Below are positions 1-10,550 of a DNA stretch of 64,000 nt, piece by piece. How positions within the stretch are numbered: the first letter of the stretch is position 1; the number at the start of each line of letters is the position of its first letter. The DNA comes from Zygotorulaspora mrakii (lineage: Eukaryota > Ascomycota > Saccharomycetes > Saccharomycetales > Saccharomycetaceae): the NCBI RefSeq assembly GCF_013402915.1, contig NC_050723.1, positions 434,001 through 498,000 on the forward strand, given 5' to 3'. Under the pieces are notes generated by a model that made no database searches, was not told where the DNA came from, and worked only from the letters and a program-made list of their open reading frames with translations. Both the position numbers and the translations under genes were made by a program.

Positions 1-153
1 TTGATATTCTTATTCGAATTAATATGATTTCAATAAGCGACACGAAGTCGCGTCAAACGGAGTCCAATGATGAATGAAAGATAGCAATTACAATAAAACT
101 AGGGAAGTATGAAAGTTTGTACTTTTAGAATAAATACACTAATTTACTGTTAT

Positions 154-1926
154 TTAAGCGGATTGCGGTTGAAACTCAGCCAAGGTCCCTTTTTCGTACG
201 CTTCCGCGTATAAGTAATCCGTAGGCACCAATACTGATCTGTTTTTCAAGGCTGTCAAGTCTAGCAAATCTGGATTCAAATCTTTGAGACTATTGACACC
301 TAAGGACCTCATAGATATTTCAAGCTCGAAATTTAGCTTTTCAATTAGTTTTCTGACACCAGCTTCACCATAAGTAGAATTAGCATACAGAAATGGACGT
401 CCTATACCCACACCACTAGCTCCCAAACATAACGCCTTTAGAATGTCTGTTCCACGACAAACACCACCATCAACGAAAAGCTCGAACTTTTGATCCAGTT
501 TACGATCTTTTATAATTGGCGCAGCTTCGGCAAGAACTTCCACTGGGGATCTTGAAAAATCCAGTTGACGGCCACCATGGTTTGAGAGTACAACGCCGGC
601 AACACCTATGTCCACGGCTTTGATAACATCTTCGACCCTTTGGACTCCTTTAATGACTATTGGCAACTTTGTTTTCTTCTTGAACTCAATGATATCATCC
701 CATGACAAAGACGGATCTATAAATGATGATAAAGCCCTTGATGCGCCGTTTGATTCACCATCCGATTTCATTTTCGACATACTTTGAGGACCATGTTTCT
801 TTGACGAGAACTTTACTTTGGCGTCCTTCTCCCTATTTCCGAGAGCTGGAGCGTCTACGGTCACAAAGAGAGCTTTCAAACCCAGTTCTTCACTCTTACG
901 AATCAGATCGTCAGTTATCTTTCTATCACTATTAACATATAATTGAAACCACTGAATTTGATCCTTTGATGGAGCAGCATCGAGAATCTCCTCAAGAGAA
1001 CAGGAAGCAAGTGTCGAAATCATTTGAGGAATTTTCTTCGGTCCCGAACCGCAACCACGAGCAATATCCTTTTCACCCTCTTTTGGATTTCCTAGTTTAC
1101 ATAACGCAGTTGCGGACACATAAAAGGGAAGATCAACTTCTGTCCCCAACATCTTCGTTGAAGTGTCAACATCCTTAACATTAACAAGAATCCTCGGTTT
1201 GAAGAAGATTCTATGATATGCAGAATGATTTTCTCTCATGGAAACTTCATCATCTGCTCCTGATGAGTAGTAGGCCCACGCTTGTTTCGTCAAAACCTTT
1301 GATGCCAGATGCTCAAAATCATAAGCATTAGATATATTATCTAGCGGTGGTAGTCGATTTCTAAGTTCCTGCTTAGCATACAAGTCGTCATAAGATTCGC
1401 CCGGTGCAAATGGTGGACAAACCAACCCTTTTGGCATTTCTCCCTGTAATGGACCCAGTCTTTTCTCAATTGGAATATACTTTTCAATTACATCGGGAGC
1501 ATGGATAGGTTCGAACATTGCCGTAACATCTTTACCAGCGTTCACGGAAATAACCCCCGGACCACCCGGATGTGCCGGAATGAAATCTGTCAAATCGTAG
1601 ACATATCCGTTGATAACAACCCAGCAATCGCGCTTGCTATTATGTTTGGCTACTTCATGTGGGCTGATTGGTTTTTTTAACATATCCTCCTTTGTTGCAT
1701 TCTCTATCAAACCTGAATACAAACCGGCCGCTCCTATAGTAACGACTGCTGCTGCTGCAATGACTGAAAAGCTCCTTCTGAACGTGCTTATGCCAGCGAA
1801 CCGACCAGAACGACCAGCAATGCCTCTGCTCGACTGTCGCACGACTCTAGAACCTCTTGGTCGAGCATTTAAATATGCTTTCGATGATCCAAAGATCCCA
1901 AAAGCCCTAATTCTCAAAAAATGCAT
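154..1926 (-). CDS. CYB2: L-lactate dehydrogenase (cytochrome b2), mitochondrial intermembrane space
   Basis: Oxidises L-lactate to pyruvate and passes electrons to cytochrome c in the mitochondrial intermembrane space. The 590-residue protein is the usual family length. Residues 1-50 are Arg/Ser-rich like a presequence, followed by a hydrophobic sorting segment at about 53-73. The cytochrome b5 domain (about 87-165) has the HPGG motif with His119 and a second haem ligand His142, 23 residues apart as in the family. The FMN-binding alpha-hydroxy-acid dehydrogenase domain (about 200-570) contains SNHGGRQLD with the catalytic His and the glycine-rich FVDGGV and GIGRPF segments. The start is the first ATG; the frame is open one codon further but only with TTG. 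CCAAT boxes and GTGGGG motifs upstream fit HAP activation and glucose repression. Identification is secure. Confidence 0.96.
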   Translation of the reverse strand: MHFLRIRAFGIFGSSKAYLNARPRGSRVVRQSSRGIAGRSGRFAGISTFRRSFSVIAAAAVVTIGAAGLYSGLIENATKEDMLKKPISPHEVAKHNSKRDCWVVINGYVYDLTDFIPAHPGGPGVISVNAGKDVTAMFEPIHAPDVIEKYIPIEKRLGPLQGEMPKGLVCPPFAPGESYDDLYAKQELRNRLPPLDNISNAYDFEHLASKVLTKQAWAYYSSGADDEVSMRENHSAYHRIFFKPRILVNVKDVDTSTKMLGTEVDLPFYVSATALCKLGNPKEGEKDIARGCGSGPKKIPQMISTLASCSLEEILDAAPSKDQIQWFQLYVNSDRKITDDLIRKSEELGLKALFVTVDAPALGNREKDAKVKFSSKKHGPQSMSKMKSDGESNGASRALSSFIDPSLSWDDIIEFKKKTKLPIVIKGVQRVEDVIKAVDIGVAGVVLSNHGGRQLDFSRSPVEVLAEAAPIIKDRKLDQKFELFVDGGVCRGTDILKALCLGASGVGIGRPFLYANSTYGEAGVRKLIEKLNFELEISMRSLGVNSLKDLNPDLLDLTALKNRSVLVPTDYLYAEAYEKGTLAEFQPQSA

Positions 1927-2101
1927 CAACTAGTTAGAGAATGCTTATTTCTCACACCAGGCATATAAGTTATGGCTGCCTCGCTATAGACATATATCTC
2001 TCTAGTTCTTTGCAACTTCGTGCTTATCCCATATATATATTCTCATAAAACAGTTGAAAGCAACAATATCCGTAGAAGCAGATCCAGTAAGTATGCTTTG
2101 A

Positions 2102-2342
2102 CCAATGACAATGATTTTCCAATGTATAATATCTCTCACCTCTCGCTATACTTTTAAAGAAGGCACCATCGATCAAGTGAGCATTCTTCGCTGTTATCGG
2201 GTACGTGGGGGTCTTGGCGACAAGTTATATCGCGTGGGGGGAAAGACGTAGCGTGGGATGAGAACTACGCAATACACACATTCGCAACGAAGTTACGCAC
2301 CATGCCAATGGCAAGCCAACACCATGCCAATACTATGCCAAT
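2102..2342. promoter_or_regulatory. Cluster of five CCAAT boxes upstream of CYB2
   Basis: CCAAT occurs at 2102-2106, 2119-2123, 2305-2309, 2327-2331 and 2338-2342, about 175-415 bases upstream of the CYB2 ATG. The last three sit in a repeated ATGCCAAT context. CCAAT is the binding site of the Hap2/3/4/5 complex, which activates respiratory genes including CYB2 in S. cerevisiae. Binding here is inferred from the motif only. Confidence 0.55.
2205..2239 (+). promoter_or_regulatory. Two Mig1-like GTGGGG motifs upstream of CYB2
   Basis: GTGGGG at 2205-2210 and 2234-2239 fits the GC-box part (SYGGGG) of the Mig1 repressor site. The second has some AT-rich sequence on its 5' side. This would fit glucose repression of CYB2, but the AT flank is not strong. 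Confidence 0.35.
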
Positions 2343-4311
2343 AGAGACTCACTGCATGATTACAAGTTTATGTTTCTATCTTGCATGTGTCGTGTGACTC
2401 CAAGTAACGCGACTCTTTCACGTCGATGTGAGAACAGTGAGTAACTGTCGTCTTTCTGAGCTTAAATGTGTCCGGCAGCATCCTTGGAAGTGAGCCCTTC
2501 TGATGAAACGGTTATGGAAATACAGAGTTGTAGTCGAGCTTCTGCAACCAATGAACCTTTAGAAACATCAGTGCAATGGCGCTTTCGGTTGCTTATTCTT
2601 GTCAGCCGGTACTGTATAGTTTTACTTGTTTAAGCTTTTACTGGTCGTTTTTTAGTCGGAAATCTGCTCAATCAATCGCTTTGCTTTGTTTAAACTGATA
2701 TGAGATAGTTCTCGGGTGACATGTTATTATTGTTTAGGTAGATTATACTGCTAAAAGAAAACAAATAAAAAACCAAGATTATTTATTAATTACTCGTTAT
2801 GGTTTGGAAGTGGTTTTCCCCTTAAAAGTGCAAAAGCTATGAAGTCTAACATTCGGAATTCGTTCAAGGCAGCTGTCGTCATTTTATAAGTGCTTAAGCC
2901 CCACGGACCAGGACTCTGCAGCCTACTGAAAAGTGCCATGTGAGATCTTGCTTATAGTCAGAAACATACTTAATTGCAAAATTGCAATTAACGGGAAAAC
3001 GTACAGATAACAACTCTCTTCAACATCACCCTTTGCTTATTTTCTATTATCTCTGCTTTCATAAACATGGGGGGATCTATGACAAATCAGTCAATTTACA
3101 AGCTTTTGTAGAAAGGATTAACATCTGTATTCGAAATCAAAGCTGTAGAATATGTACCATTGAAGATCTGGAGGATTCCAGCTGCAATGGTTTTTGCAAT
3201 CTTTAACATGCTTTTTCATGTACATAACAATAAATATTACAAGATATTTACTTTTTTATTTTTTACTGACGCTCTTTTTCACGTATTACTGTGGTGTCAG
3301 AAAAACAAACAGATGAACTTCTTTTCTCCAGGTTGAACAAAATATGAGATGCCATAGTATAAATGGCTGTGGTAGCTCTAAATAGGGTGTAATGACTTAT
3401 TTCAGTTGTCTTGGATCTCTGATTGTTTTTTGTAATTTCGTTATTCCTTAGAGATTTTTTGGGACATTTCAACGTTAGTTACGGTATTTATATAAATTAT
3501 AAAAGAACCCAATGTTAGGCCCTTTGTACAACGCTAAATGATTTATTATATGATCGAGTGTCCAATTTTCAGCTCAAGCTAATAAATACCTACTAACAAG
3601 TACCTACCAACAAATCCTAGAGATCTCAACCCATGAATGATTTTTATTGCCAATGGGATGAAACACTAATTATCTTACGACCATTTCTTTTATCAAACGA
3701 TACCTTGATAATCTCAAGTAACAAGAGGGTTTTCAATAATGTTTTCCGTTAATCAATTTTGCCTACAGCGTAAGAAGAGGGTGGTGTTTCCATAGTTTAG
3801 TTCTTCTTCAACAAGAGTTTTCACGCAAGTATTTTCGTAAAGCACTCACGGGCAGCAACCTGTCGAGCATTTTAGCTATAGCCGTAACAGCGGGAGGACC
3901 AGTTTTTTTATTTATTATGCATTCTAATAAGGTGAAAACTCTTTATCGCATAATCAGTACGAAATATGTACTTTTTTCAAGTTCTGAAGCCGATTTTACT
4001 CTTGAACAGCAAGTATCTCTCGAAGCATCAGTGTCTTTTTTACATGACGAACGAGCCTTTTTATGAGAAGTAACCAACCTGTTTTCCTTGGTCCTTGACG
4101 ATACCGGGATACACTAGATACAAATCACAGACAAAATGCGAGTGTCAACTGAAAGAAGCGCTGGCATATTCGATGTAGCTAAATCTAGAAAGATTAGCAG
4201 AGAAATCATTTAAAAAAACGTATAAAGTTCATAAACATATATAAACCTGTTTGTCATTTGACTCAATAACTACCCTTTAAGAAACATAGCACGCCAATGC
4301 TATGAAACCTA

Positions 4312-5202
4312 TTAAGAATAGTTTTCATGTAAATCAGCTATCAATCCAAGGTTAGTTGGCTCCCAACCCAACTCTTTACGGGTGAGCTCACTGGAAATCG
4401 GTGAATCTCTACCAAATAAGAAACCCAAAAATCCAAAATGCTCTCCTGCCTTTTCTGTTGGCACCGAAACAATAGGAACAGCGGCTATCTCACCAACTGC
4501 TTTAGCAATGTCCTTCGTCTTGATTCCCTGTTCGGCAACTGCATGATAAGCACTTCCAGCAGTGCCCTTTTCCAAAACAAGAGTGTAAAGATGACCTACA
4601 TCTAGCCGGTTAACTGCAGACCATACATTTTCACCACCGGCAATGTAACCTGACTTCCCCTGAGACTTAGCGATGCCGATCAGTGCCGGTAAAAACCCCT
4701 TATCTCCCTTCCCATGGACTGTTGGTGATAAGCGGATACTGGAGACTTTGACACCTTTTTCCTTGTAATTTAACGCAATACTCTCGGTTCCGCTTCGCAT
4801 GCTGGCAAAATTTGGGTCTGCTTGATCCTTCTCATTGCTCAATCGCCCGGCAGGGAGGCCTAACACCCCGTTCGTGTATATGAAGGATTTTCCGCTACCT
4901 TCAAGCGACTTCAGCATTGCCTCTGTAGCATCCCGATCAATTCGGCAACAAGATTCGAAGTTACTAAAATCGTGTACAAAACCCAGGTGAATGACTCCGT
5001 CGCATTCGGCCGCCGCCTGCTTCAAAATGTCCAGATCCTGGAGTTCGCCACGGACGACTTTCACGCCCATTCCTAAGGAAGCAATTTTAGCTGCCGATTC
5101 ATCTGACCTTGCCAAGCCAAGAACCTCGTGACCACTTTTCAATAAATCAGGAACCACCACTGTTCCTACAAAACCAGACGCTCCTGTAACAAAGACTTTC
5201 AT
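4312..5202 (-). CDS. NAD(P)-binding epimerase-family protein, YLL056C-like
   Basis: 296 residues, resembling the extended short-chain dehydrogenase/NAD-dependent epimerase family and closest in my judgement to S. cerevisiae YLL056C, a protein of unknown function and similar length. The nucleotide-binding motif GASGFVG is at residues 7-13, right after the first beta strand. A second conserved stretch, GVIHLGFVHDF, lies near residue 90. The canonical YxxxK catalytic pair of this superfamily is not obvious where it would be expected, so activity cannot be assumed. The start is the first ATG. A TATAAAAA element lies on the same strand about 65 bases upstream, with a Reb1-like TTACCCG between it and the ATG. 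YLL056C-type genes often sit in subtelomeres, which fits the neighbourhood. Confidence 0.8.
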   Translation of the reverse strand: MKVFVTGASGFVGTVVVPDLLKSGHEVLGLARSDESAAKIASLGMGVKVVRGELQDLDILKQAAAECDGVIHLGFVHDFSNFESCCRIDRDATEAMLKSLEGSGKSFIYTNGVLGLPAGRLSNEKDQADPNFASMRSGTESIALNYKEKGVKVSSIRLSPTVHGKGDKGFLPALIGIAKSQGKSGYIAGGENVWSAVNRLDVGHLYTLVLEKGTAGSAYHAVAEQGIKTKDIAKAVGEIAAVPIVSVPTEKAGEHFGFLGFLFGRDSPISSELTRKELGWEPTNLGLIADLHENYS

Positions 5203-7149
5203 TGTTTGAGCTTTTCTTTGGAGACCATAGAGGACACATTTACCCGAGGATAATGTCGTCTACCCTTTTTATACGATTGTTGCCTGGCATCAATTACTAA
5301 GCCATAACTCTCTTGCTTGTCGCAAATGCCTCTTACAAGCGTTAAATCGCATTACTATGGCGTTCCATCACCTATTTCCTATTGATTTAGATTTTCTGCC
5401 AGCTACATATGATGGCCGCGCGGAAATAAGTTCACTCGCGAAGGGGAATTAAAGCAATTCAACAAAGAAACGGATATTAAGAAGTGACAAGAGGCTTTCA
5501 GTTTAAGCAACTTGAACGAGGTGCATTACAGTTGAGCGGGCTTAAATGGATCGTACTGGACATCGAGATAGCGTAAGCAGCCTTTTTACACTCTCTTGAG
5601 CCCTCAAAAGTGGATTTGTTATCCTTGCTTTAGCTATCATGCTTCAGCTAGTTCTTTATTTTCCCTGTAGGGCCATCGAAAGCTCTAGAGCCAATCGAAG
5701 CTAGTCGAAGGAGGCGGATGTTATCCTAGGACACTGATATCATCGTGCAAGGAGTGAACGCATTTGTGAAGCGCCTTGGCCCTCATTGAATTTGAATTGT
5801 GCCAGCAAATGGTGTTTAGTTGGCCGGTGAAACTCTATTGCATACACACATTTTATTAGTAACTAGGGATTCGTGGATCAATTGTCTCCAAATAATTGCT
5901 GGGATTACGAAAAGTGCTATCTGTGTGCGGTTACCTGTTGTCTTCAAAACATACTGGACCGCTGAACTCGGTGGTACATGCGTAGCTACACACTTTTCAT
6001 AGCTAATAGGCGGAAACAGGGGTTCGTAAGACGTAATTATCTTGAGGCATTCGTCAAGCTACTGTAACTCTTGTTGAAAATAATATTGAGTTTTTTCACT
6101 AAATTGACTTGAAACGACTTCGCCGACTCTTCTGGGTAGCTTGCGCAAAGGGTGTGCCCTCTCGAAAGCGGCAGAATAGCACCACCGCGAAACATTGAAA
6201 TGAAATAACCAGAAGTGGCTTATTAGCTAGCGTTTTGCTGCTTGCCTTTCGAATGGCTCACTTGGGTGCAACTCAATGCCTAGTCCGAGACTATTTAAAC
6301 TCTCAGTTTATTTAATAACGTAGCAGGTGATGACTGCCATCAACTTTTGAATAATAAGCATTTAGTGGCCATCATATTCCGAAATTTGCATCTTTCCGAT
6401 AGGCAATCGAACTAAATTTGACTTTTTTATAATGGATATACAAATTGAGGGCCATTTCAAATTGGAACATCCTGTTTCTTCTACCATCTTGCGGTAAAAA
6501 CTTCTCAAATAGCATTCCTCTATTCTGGTGATATTATAGGCGTCCTGGAAACTGAAATATTTTCCTGTAATAACTGACTCAGTGGGTCCCAGAATATGAT
6601 GACTCAATGCATCGTTAGAATCGAAATGGCCAGCATTGATTTTAATAATGTTGATTAACTCAAGATTCCTTTCAATGTCAAAGAAAAAAGATAAGTCGTC
6701 TTATCGCCCAACGGATATATGGGCAGCTTGTGATCAAAATTTCTTTGTCATTGTAGCTTTATGTTATGGATTGAGTACTGATAATCCCCTAGTCATGCCA
6801 AACAATGGGTGACTTCAAAGACACACATATCCAGAGAGCAATAAACATCAATAATACTAATCTTAATATCTTGAGTGAACTGCAAGGAGGTTATAATAAA
6901 GATCCCCATTTAGTTTTCGGTATCAAATCATTACGAATACGCTACTCAGCGTTGATCAGCAAAGGAGAAAAATATTCATGCAACAGTATTTCTCTGAACC
7001 TTCAGATGTGCATCTATTTAACGTATGTATTTCTCCATTGAATGGCCTTATCAAAAAAGTAGGCTCAAGTAATTACTGAGTATATATAACAGTTTTGCCA
7101 CAAGATATTACATGGTGGACTACGCAGTCCAATAAAGAAACTTTGATTA
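5203..7149. other. Long spacer ahead of the FLO11-like gene
   Basis: 1.95 kb between two divergent genes with no convincing coding sequence; the largest open frames are about 80 codons and resemble nothing known. FLO11-type adhesin genes characteristically have very long promoters that integrate many signals, so most of this stretch is probably regulatory. I did not find individual binding sites I would defend, apart from those next to the left gene. Confidence 0.5.
5240..5273 (-). promoter_or_regulatory. TATA box and Reb1-like site of the YLL056C-like gene
   Basis: On the minus strand TATAAAAA covers 5266-5273, about 65 bases upstream of the ATG. TTACCCG, the Reb1 core, is at 5240-5246 on the plus strand, between the TATA box and the ATG. 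Both are motif matches only. Confidence 0.4.
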
Positions 7150-9718
7150 ATGCCAGAAGCGTCAATACAGCAAGGAAACATGCTTATCTTTGAGTTGTTA
7201 AAGATTTCTCTTGTCTTTGTATACGGACAAGTTGCACTGGCTACCGGAATATGCGAACAGGTGCGAACAGGTGCCAGCAGATCCAGTGTTCAAGAGAAAT
7301 GGTGGGGGTACAACCTGTGGAGAATTCGCACCGCTATGTCCAAATTTGAATTTCAATTGGCATGCAGATAACGGCGGCACTATGCATTATACCATGAATG
7401 TTCTTGGGGTCAAGTGGGTCTCGGATAATACCTATGCGATTACAATTAATGTCAAAGGCGCTGAAAGCATTGACATCAAATACTTGTGGTCGCTAAAGAT
7501 TATTGGCATTAATGGTCCTCAAGGAACTTATCAGCTTTATGGCTTCAATGAAAACAAATTTTTGATCAATAACCCCACGGACTACACTGTTACATTTGAG
7601 GTTTATGGCCAGCCATCTGAAAAAGATTCATGCAAAGTTTTGATGCCGAGTTTCCAAATTCAGTACGAGTATTATGATGGAGATTCAAAAAGCGGTGGTG
7701 GTTGGAAATGGGGAGCACAGAAGTTTGATTTGATGACAGGTTGCAACGCTGACAACAATAATAACTCTAATGCCGACTTCCCAATATGGTACTGGACAAA
7801 AGAGTGTGGGAATTGTGGTTCTAGTAGCTCAAGTTCATCTACTGTTTCAAGCTCGTCAGTAAGTTCTTCGAGTAAGTGGTCTCCACCACCAAGCTCATCT
7901 TCATCTACTGTTTCAAGCTCGTCGGTGACTTCAAGTAAGTGGTCTCCACCACCAAGTTCAAGTTCATCTACTGTTCCAAGCTCGTCAGTAAGTTCTTCGA
8001 GTAAGTGGTCTTCACCACCAAGTTCAAGTTCATCTACTGTTCCAAGCTCGTCAGTAAGTTCTTCGAGTAAGTGGTCTCCACCACCAAGTTCAAGTTCATC
8101 TACTGTTCCAAGCTCGTCAGTAAGTTCTTCGAGTAAGTGGTCTCCACCACCAAGTTCATCTTCATCTACAGTTTCAAGCTCGTCGGTGACTTCAAGCTCT
8201 TCATCAGCATCTTCAAGCCCATCTTCAACTACAGTTTCAAGCTCGTCGGTGACTTCAAGTAAGTGGTCTCCACCACCAAGCTCAAGTTCATCTACTGTTT
8301 CAAGCTCGTCAGTAAGTTCTTCGAGTAAGTGGTCTCCACCACCAAGTTCAAGTTCATCTACTGTTCCAAGCTCGTCAGTAAGTTCTTCGAGTAAGTGGTC
8401 TCCACCACCAAGTTCATCTTCATCTACTGTTCCAAGCTCGTCAGTAAGTTCTTCGAGTAAGTGGTCTCCACCACCAAGTTCATCTTCATCTACAGTTTCA
8501 AGCTCGTCGGTGACTTCAAGCTCTTCATCAGCATCTTCAAGCCCATCTTCAACTACAGTTTCAAGCTCGTCAGTCACCTCCTCCAGCTCTTCATCTAGTG
8601 TTTCAAGCTCACACTCACCTGCTCCTAGCTCATCTTCAAGCTCTACGGTACCAAGCTCCTCAGTAATATCGTCCAGTTCCTGGTCAATGCCACCAAGCTC
8701 CTTTGCAAATTCTTCAAGTTCTGCACCTCCATCGTCAACATCGAGTTCCTCGGTAACACTGTCAAGCTCTTCAGTGATGTCTTCAAGTTCGTTCTCCACA
8801 TCGGCTAGTACCACCTCAAATTCTGCAATGCCATCAAGTAGTAGCGCTGGATACATTTCCTCGACTACTGTTGCACCCACTTTCACAACAATCACTACTA
8901 CCAAGAATGGCACCGTCACGGAATATACTACTACTTGTCCAATCTCGACTCCTGTGGTATCATCTTTGACAACGATTATGACTACAGTGAGTGGTTCGCA
9001 GACCATCTATACCACTACTTGTCCAGTGTCGACCCCTGCGCAGCCCACTTTGACAACGATTACAGCTACAGAAAATGGCAAAGTGATAACCTATACTACT
9101 ACTTGTCCAATCTCGACTCCTGTGGGATCCTCTTTGACAACAGTTACAACCACAGTGAGCGGCTCGCAGACCATCTATACCACCACTTGTCCCGTGCCCA
9201 CCCCCGCTGGACCTTCTTTGACAACGGTTACAACCACAAAAAGCGGCCAAGTCGTGATCTACACCACTACCTGCCCATTGACCGCGTTGCCCTCATCCGC
9301 TACCACAATTGTATCGCAATCAACTGCGCCAACCGCAACTTTCACATCTGTCTTGACCACGCAGAACGGCCAACCAGCAAGTACTACTCCTACACATTCA
9401 TACCCCGAAACCACCGTTGCCTCGTTCATACCACCTGCGGTCTCTGGCATCAACAGCCAACCAGTTTCCGCCGCTGTAACGTCGTCTGTGATAGCTCGCA
9501 TTCCAGAGTCTAGAACTACTTCCACTCTTACGTCCGCTGCTGGACCTGCAGCCACTTCACAGGCTACTCTTGCTCCACAACTCACCACATCTGCTTCATC
9601 TGGGCCGGTGAACGTCCCTTCCACCTCTCCAGTCTTATCCGCTTACCAAGGCATGGCTAATACTCTAGGCGCCGGTCTCACGGGTCTCGTTTGTTTATTA
9701 AATGTTATGATCATCTAA
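7150..9718 (+). CDS. FLO11: FLO11-like GPI-anchored flocculin/adhesin, split by a frameshift after the signal peptide
   Basis: Cell-wall adhesin of the Flo11 type, expected to act in flocculation, surface adhesion or biofilm. The N-terminal Flo11 domain (about 7265-7810) is Cys- and Trp-rich and carries signatures such as NLNFNWH, YLWSLKIIG and NPTDYT. A Ser/Pro-rich stalk with Trp-containing repeats follows (about 7820-8860), then five Thr-rich YTTTCP repeats (about 8880-9290). The C-terminus is a hydrophobic GPI-attachment tail ending VMII. The secretion signal (ATG at 7150 or 7180, hydrophobic core LLKISLVFVYGQVALA) is in a different frame from the rest. The frames diverge at an exact 10-bp tandem duplication at 7252-7271; counting only one copy joins signal peptide and domain in one frame. 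As it stands the first ATG in the downstream frame is at 7382, inside the domain, so the product would lack a signal. This may be a phase-variable switch, a recent loss or a sequencing error. Confidence 0.85.
7252..7271 (+). repeat. 10-bp perfect tandem duplication causing a +1 frame change in the adhesin gene
   Basis: TGCGAACAGG occurs twice back to back (7252-7261, 7262-7271), followed by the partly similar TGCCAGCAG. Ten bases is 3n+1, so the extra copy moves translation out of the Flo11-domain frame immediately after the signal peptide. With one copy the signal peptide and the domain are in one frame. Confidence 0.9.
7819..8600 (+). repeat. Ser/Pro-rich minisatellite with higher-order duplication in the adhesin stalk
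   Basis: The stalk has nine copies of a roughly 22-residue (66-bp) unit beginning KWSPPP (one copy reads KWSSPP) and continuing with Ser runs and TVPSSSV or TVSSSSV. The block of several units followed by a segment rich in SSASSSP appears twice, so the array has a second level of duplication. Such arrays change length by recombination in known FLO genes. Very uniform codon use across units suggests recent expansion. Confidence 0.9.
8880..9290 (+). repeat. Five Thr-rich YTTTCP repeats in the adhesin stalk
   Basis: Five imperfect units of about 28 residues, each with a TT(I/V)TTT start, a variable GxxxxY segment and YTTTCP followed by (I/V/L)xTP in most units. This resembles the Thr-rich repeats of Flo-family and other yeast wall proteins. 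The paired Cys residues within units are conserved. Confidence 0.8.
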
Positions 9719-10082
9719 CGGCTTTGGTTTCATTTCCCTTCACTAAAAATTTCAACTATTCTAGTTCTTACGCTGCCTGCAGCTCTCTATTTAGATCCAT
9801 TCATCTTAATATTTATCACTTTCTTTTCATCGGCATCCATACCAACAGAGTCTTAGTGACTCACATGCTGCAACTCTCGTACCCTACAAAAAAAATCCGA
9901 AACTGATGCCAAGCACCGATTCCCAATAAGGGTAAAGGTGGGGTGTCTTTCCCTTTAAAGAATTTTTCCGGGGAAACTAGTCTTATTTTGAGGAATCCAA
10001 GAACTATCTCCTGATCTACAGAACATAGGCCGGCCAGCTCTGTGTCCCCTTTACCGGACATATGTTGGCTGCAAATCTGAGA

Positions 10083-10178
10083 TCACTTTGACTTTTTGAC
10101 TTTTTGAGCTTGTGACCTTTTGAGCTTATGACTTTTATGACGTTTTTGACGTTTTTGACTTTTCTGACTTTTTTTGTC
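10083..10178 (+). repeat. Degenerate TTTTTGAC-type minisatellite
   Basis: About ten imperfect 8-12-bp units of the form GAC(C/G)TTTTTGA(G/C) run through this stretch, with inserts such as GAGCTTGT. It makes a Lys-rich open frame on the opposite strand that is a repeat artefact rather than a gene. No function is evident. Confidence 0.7.
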
Positions 10179-10225
10179 TTGGGGTTTTTCCGTTTTAGTT
10201 TGGCGTCAGCAAGGAAAAATGCATA

Positions 10226-10470
10226 CCCCGCGAAATGACAATAAAAGCAATATTTGTCCATGCCCCCTGTTCGAACGCGCTGCCCCACTTTCATTTTATT
10301 TATGCGGCTGCCATCCCGCGGTTGCAGATGTCATGTCTCCCGATCGTTTTTCCATTATTCGGATTATCCTTTTCAGATAATTCCTGGAGAATGCGGGGCC
10401 AGCTGGGATGCGGAATACTGTATAGTGGATGCTTGTATCATGAAAAAACCACGACAAATGATCACCCCGC
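10226..10470. promoter_or_regulatory. Three Mig1-type sites in the FSY1-like promoter
   Basis: CCCCGC followed by GAAAT at 10226-10231, GCGGGG preceded by GAGAAT at 10393-10398, and CCCCGC followed by ATTTCT at 10465-10470. All fit the Mig1 consensus of a GC box (SYGGGG) with A/T-rich sequence on its 5' side, in both orientations, 217-460 bases ahead of the start. This predicts glucose repression of the transporter, as reported for FSY1-type symporters. Confidence 0.55.
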
Positions 10471-10550
10471 ATTTCTCGTAGCTCCTCTGACCACATATCG
10501 GGGTTCCCCCGTGCCATATAGCTCGGAGACTCCCTGTTGAGTTTGTAAGG

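Larger units (their letters stand above)
1927..4311. other. Long non-coding stretch upstream of CYB2
   Basis: About 2.4 kb between the CYB2 start and the end of the YLL056C-like gene. Only short open frames of fewer than 75 codons occur and none resembles a protein I know. The CYB2-proximal 420 bases carry the CCAAT and GTGGGG motifs listed separately. The remainder is AT-rich and I see no tRNA, LTR or gene relic in it. Confidence 0.6.

Noticed and set aside
1927..7149. Solo LTR or transposon remains in the long left spacers
   Set aside because: I saw no paired TGTTG/CAACA ends with a 5-bp target duplication and no reverse transcriptase or integrase fragments.
7672..9006. 444-codon open frame antisense to the adhesin gene, rich in Glu/Leu/Asp
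   Set aside because: It exists only because the TCA/AGC Ser repeats read as open codons on the other strand; it ends with the repeats and resembles no protein family.
8935..9513. 192-codon open frame overlapping the adhesin in another frame
   Set aside because: A frame shadow of the YTTTCP repeats with low-complexity His/Tyr/Asp composition.
10016..10294. 92-codon Lys/Val-rich open frame in the adhesin-FSY1 spacer
   Set aside because: Translation of the degenerate TTTTTGAC minisatellite on the reverse strand.
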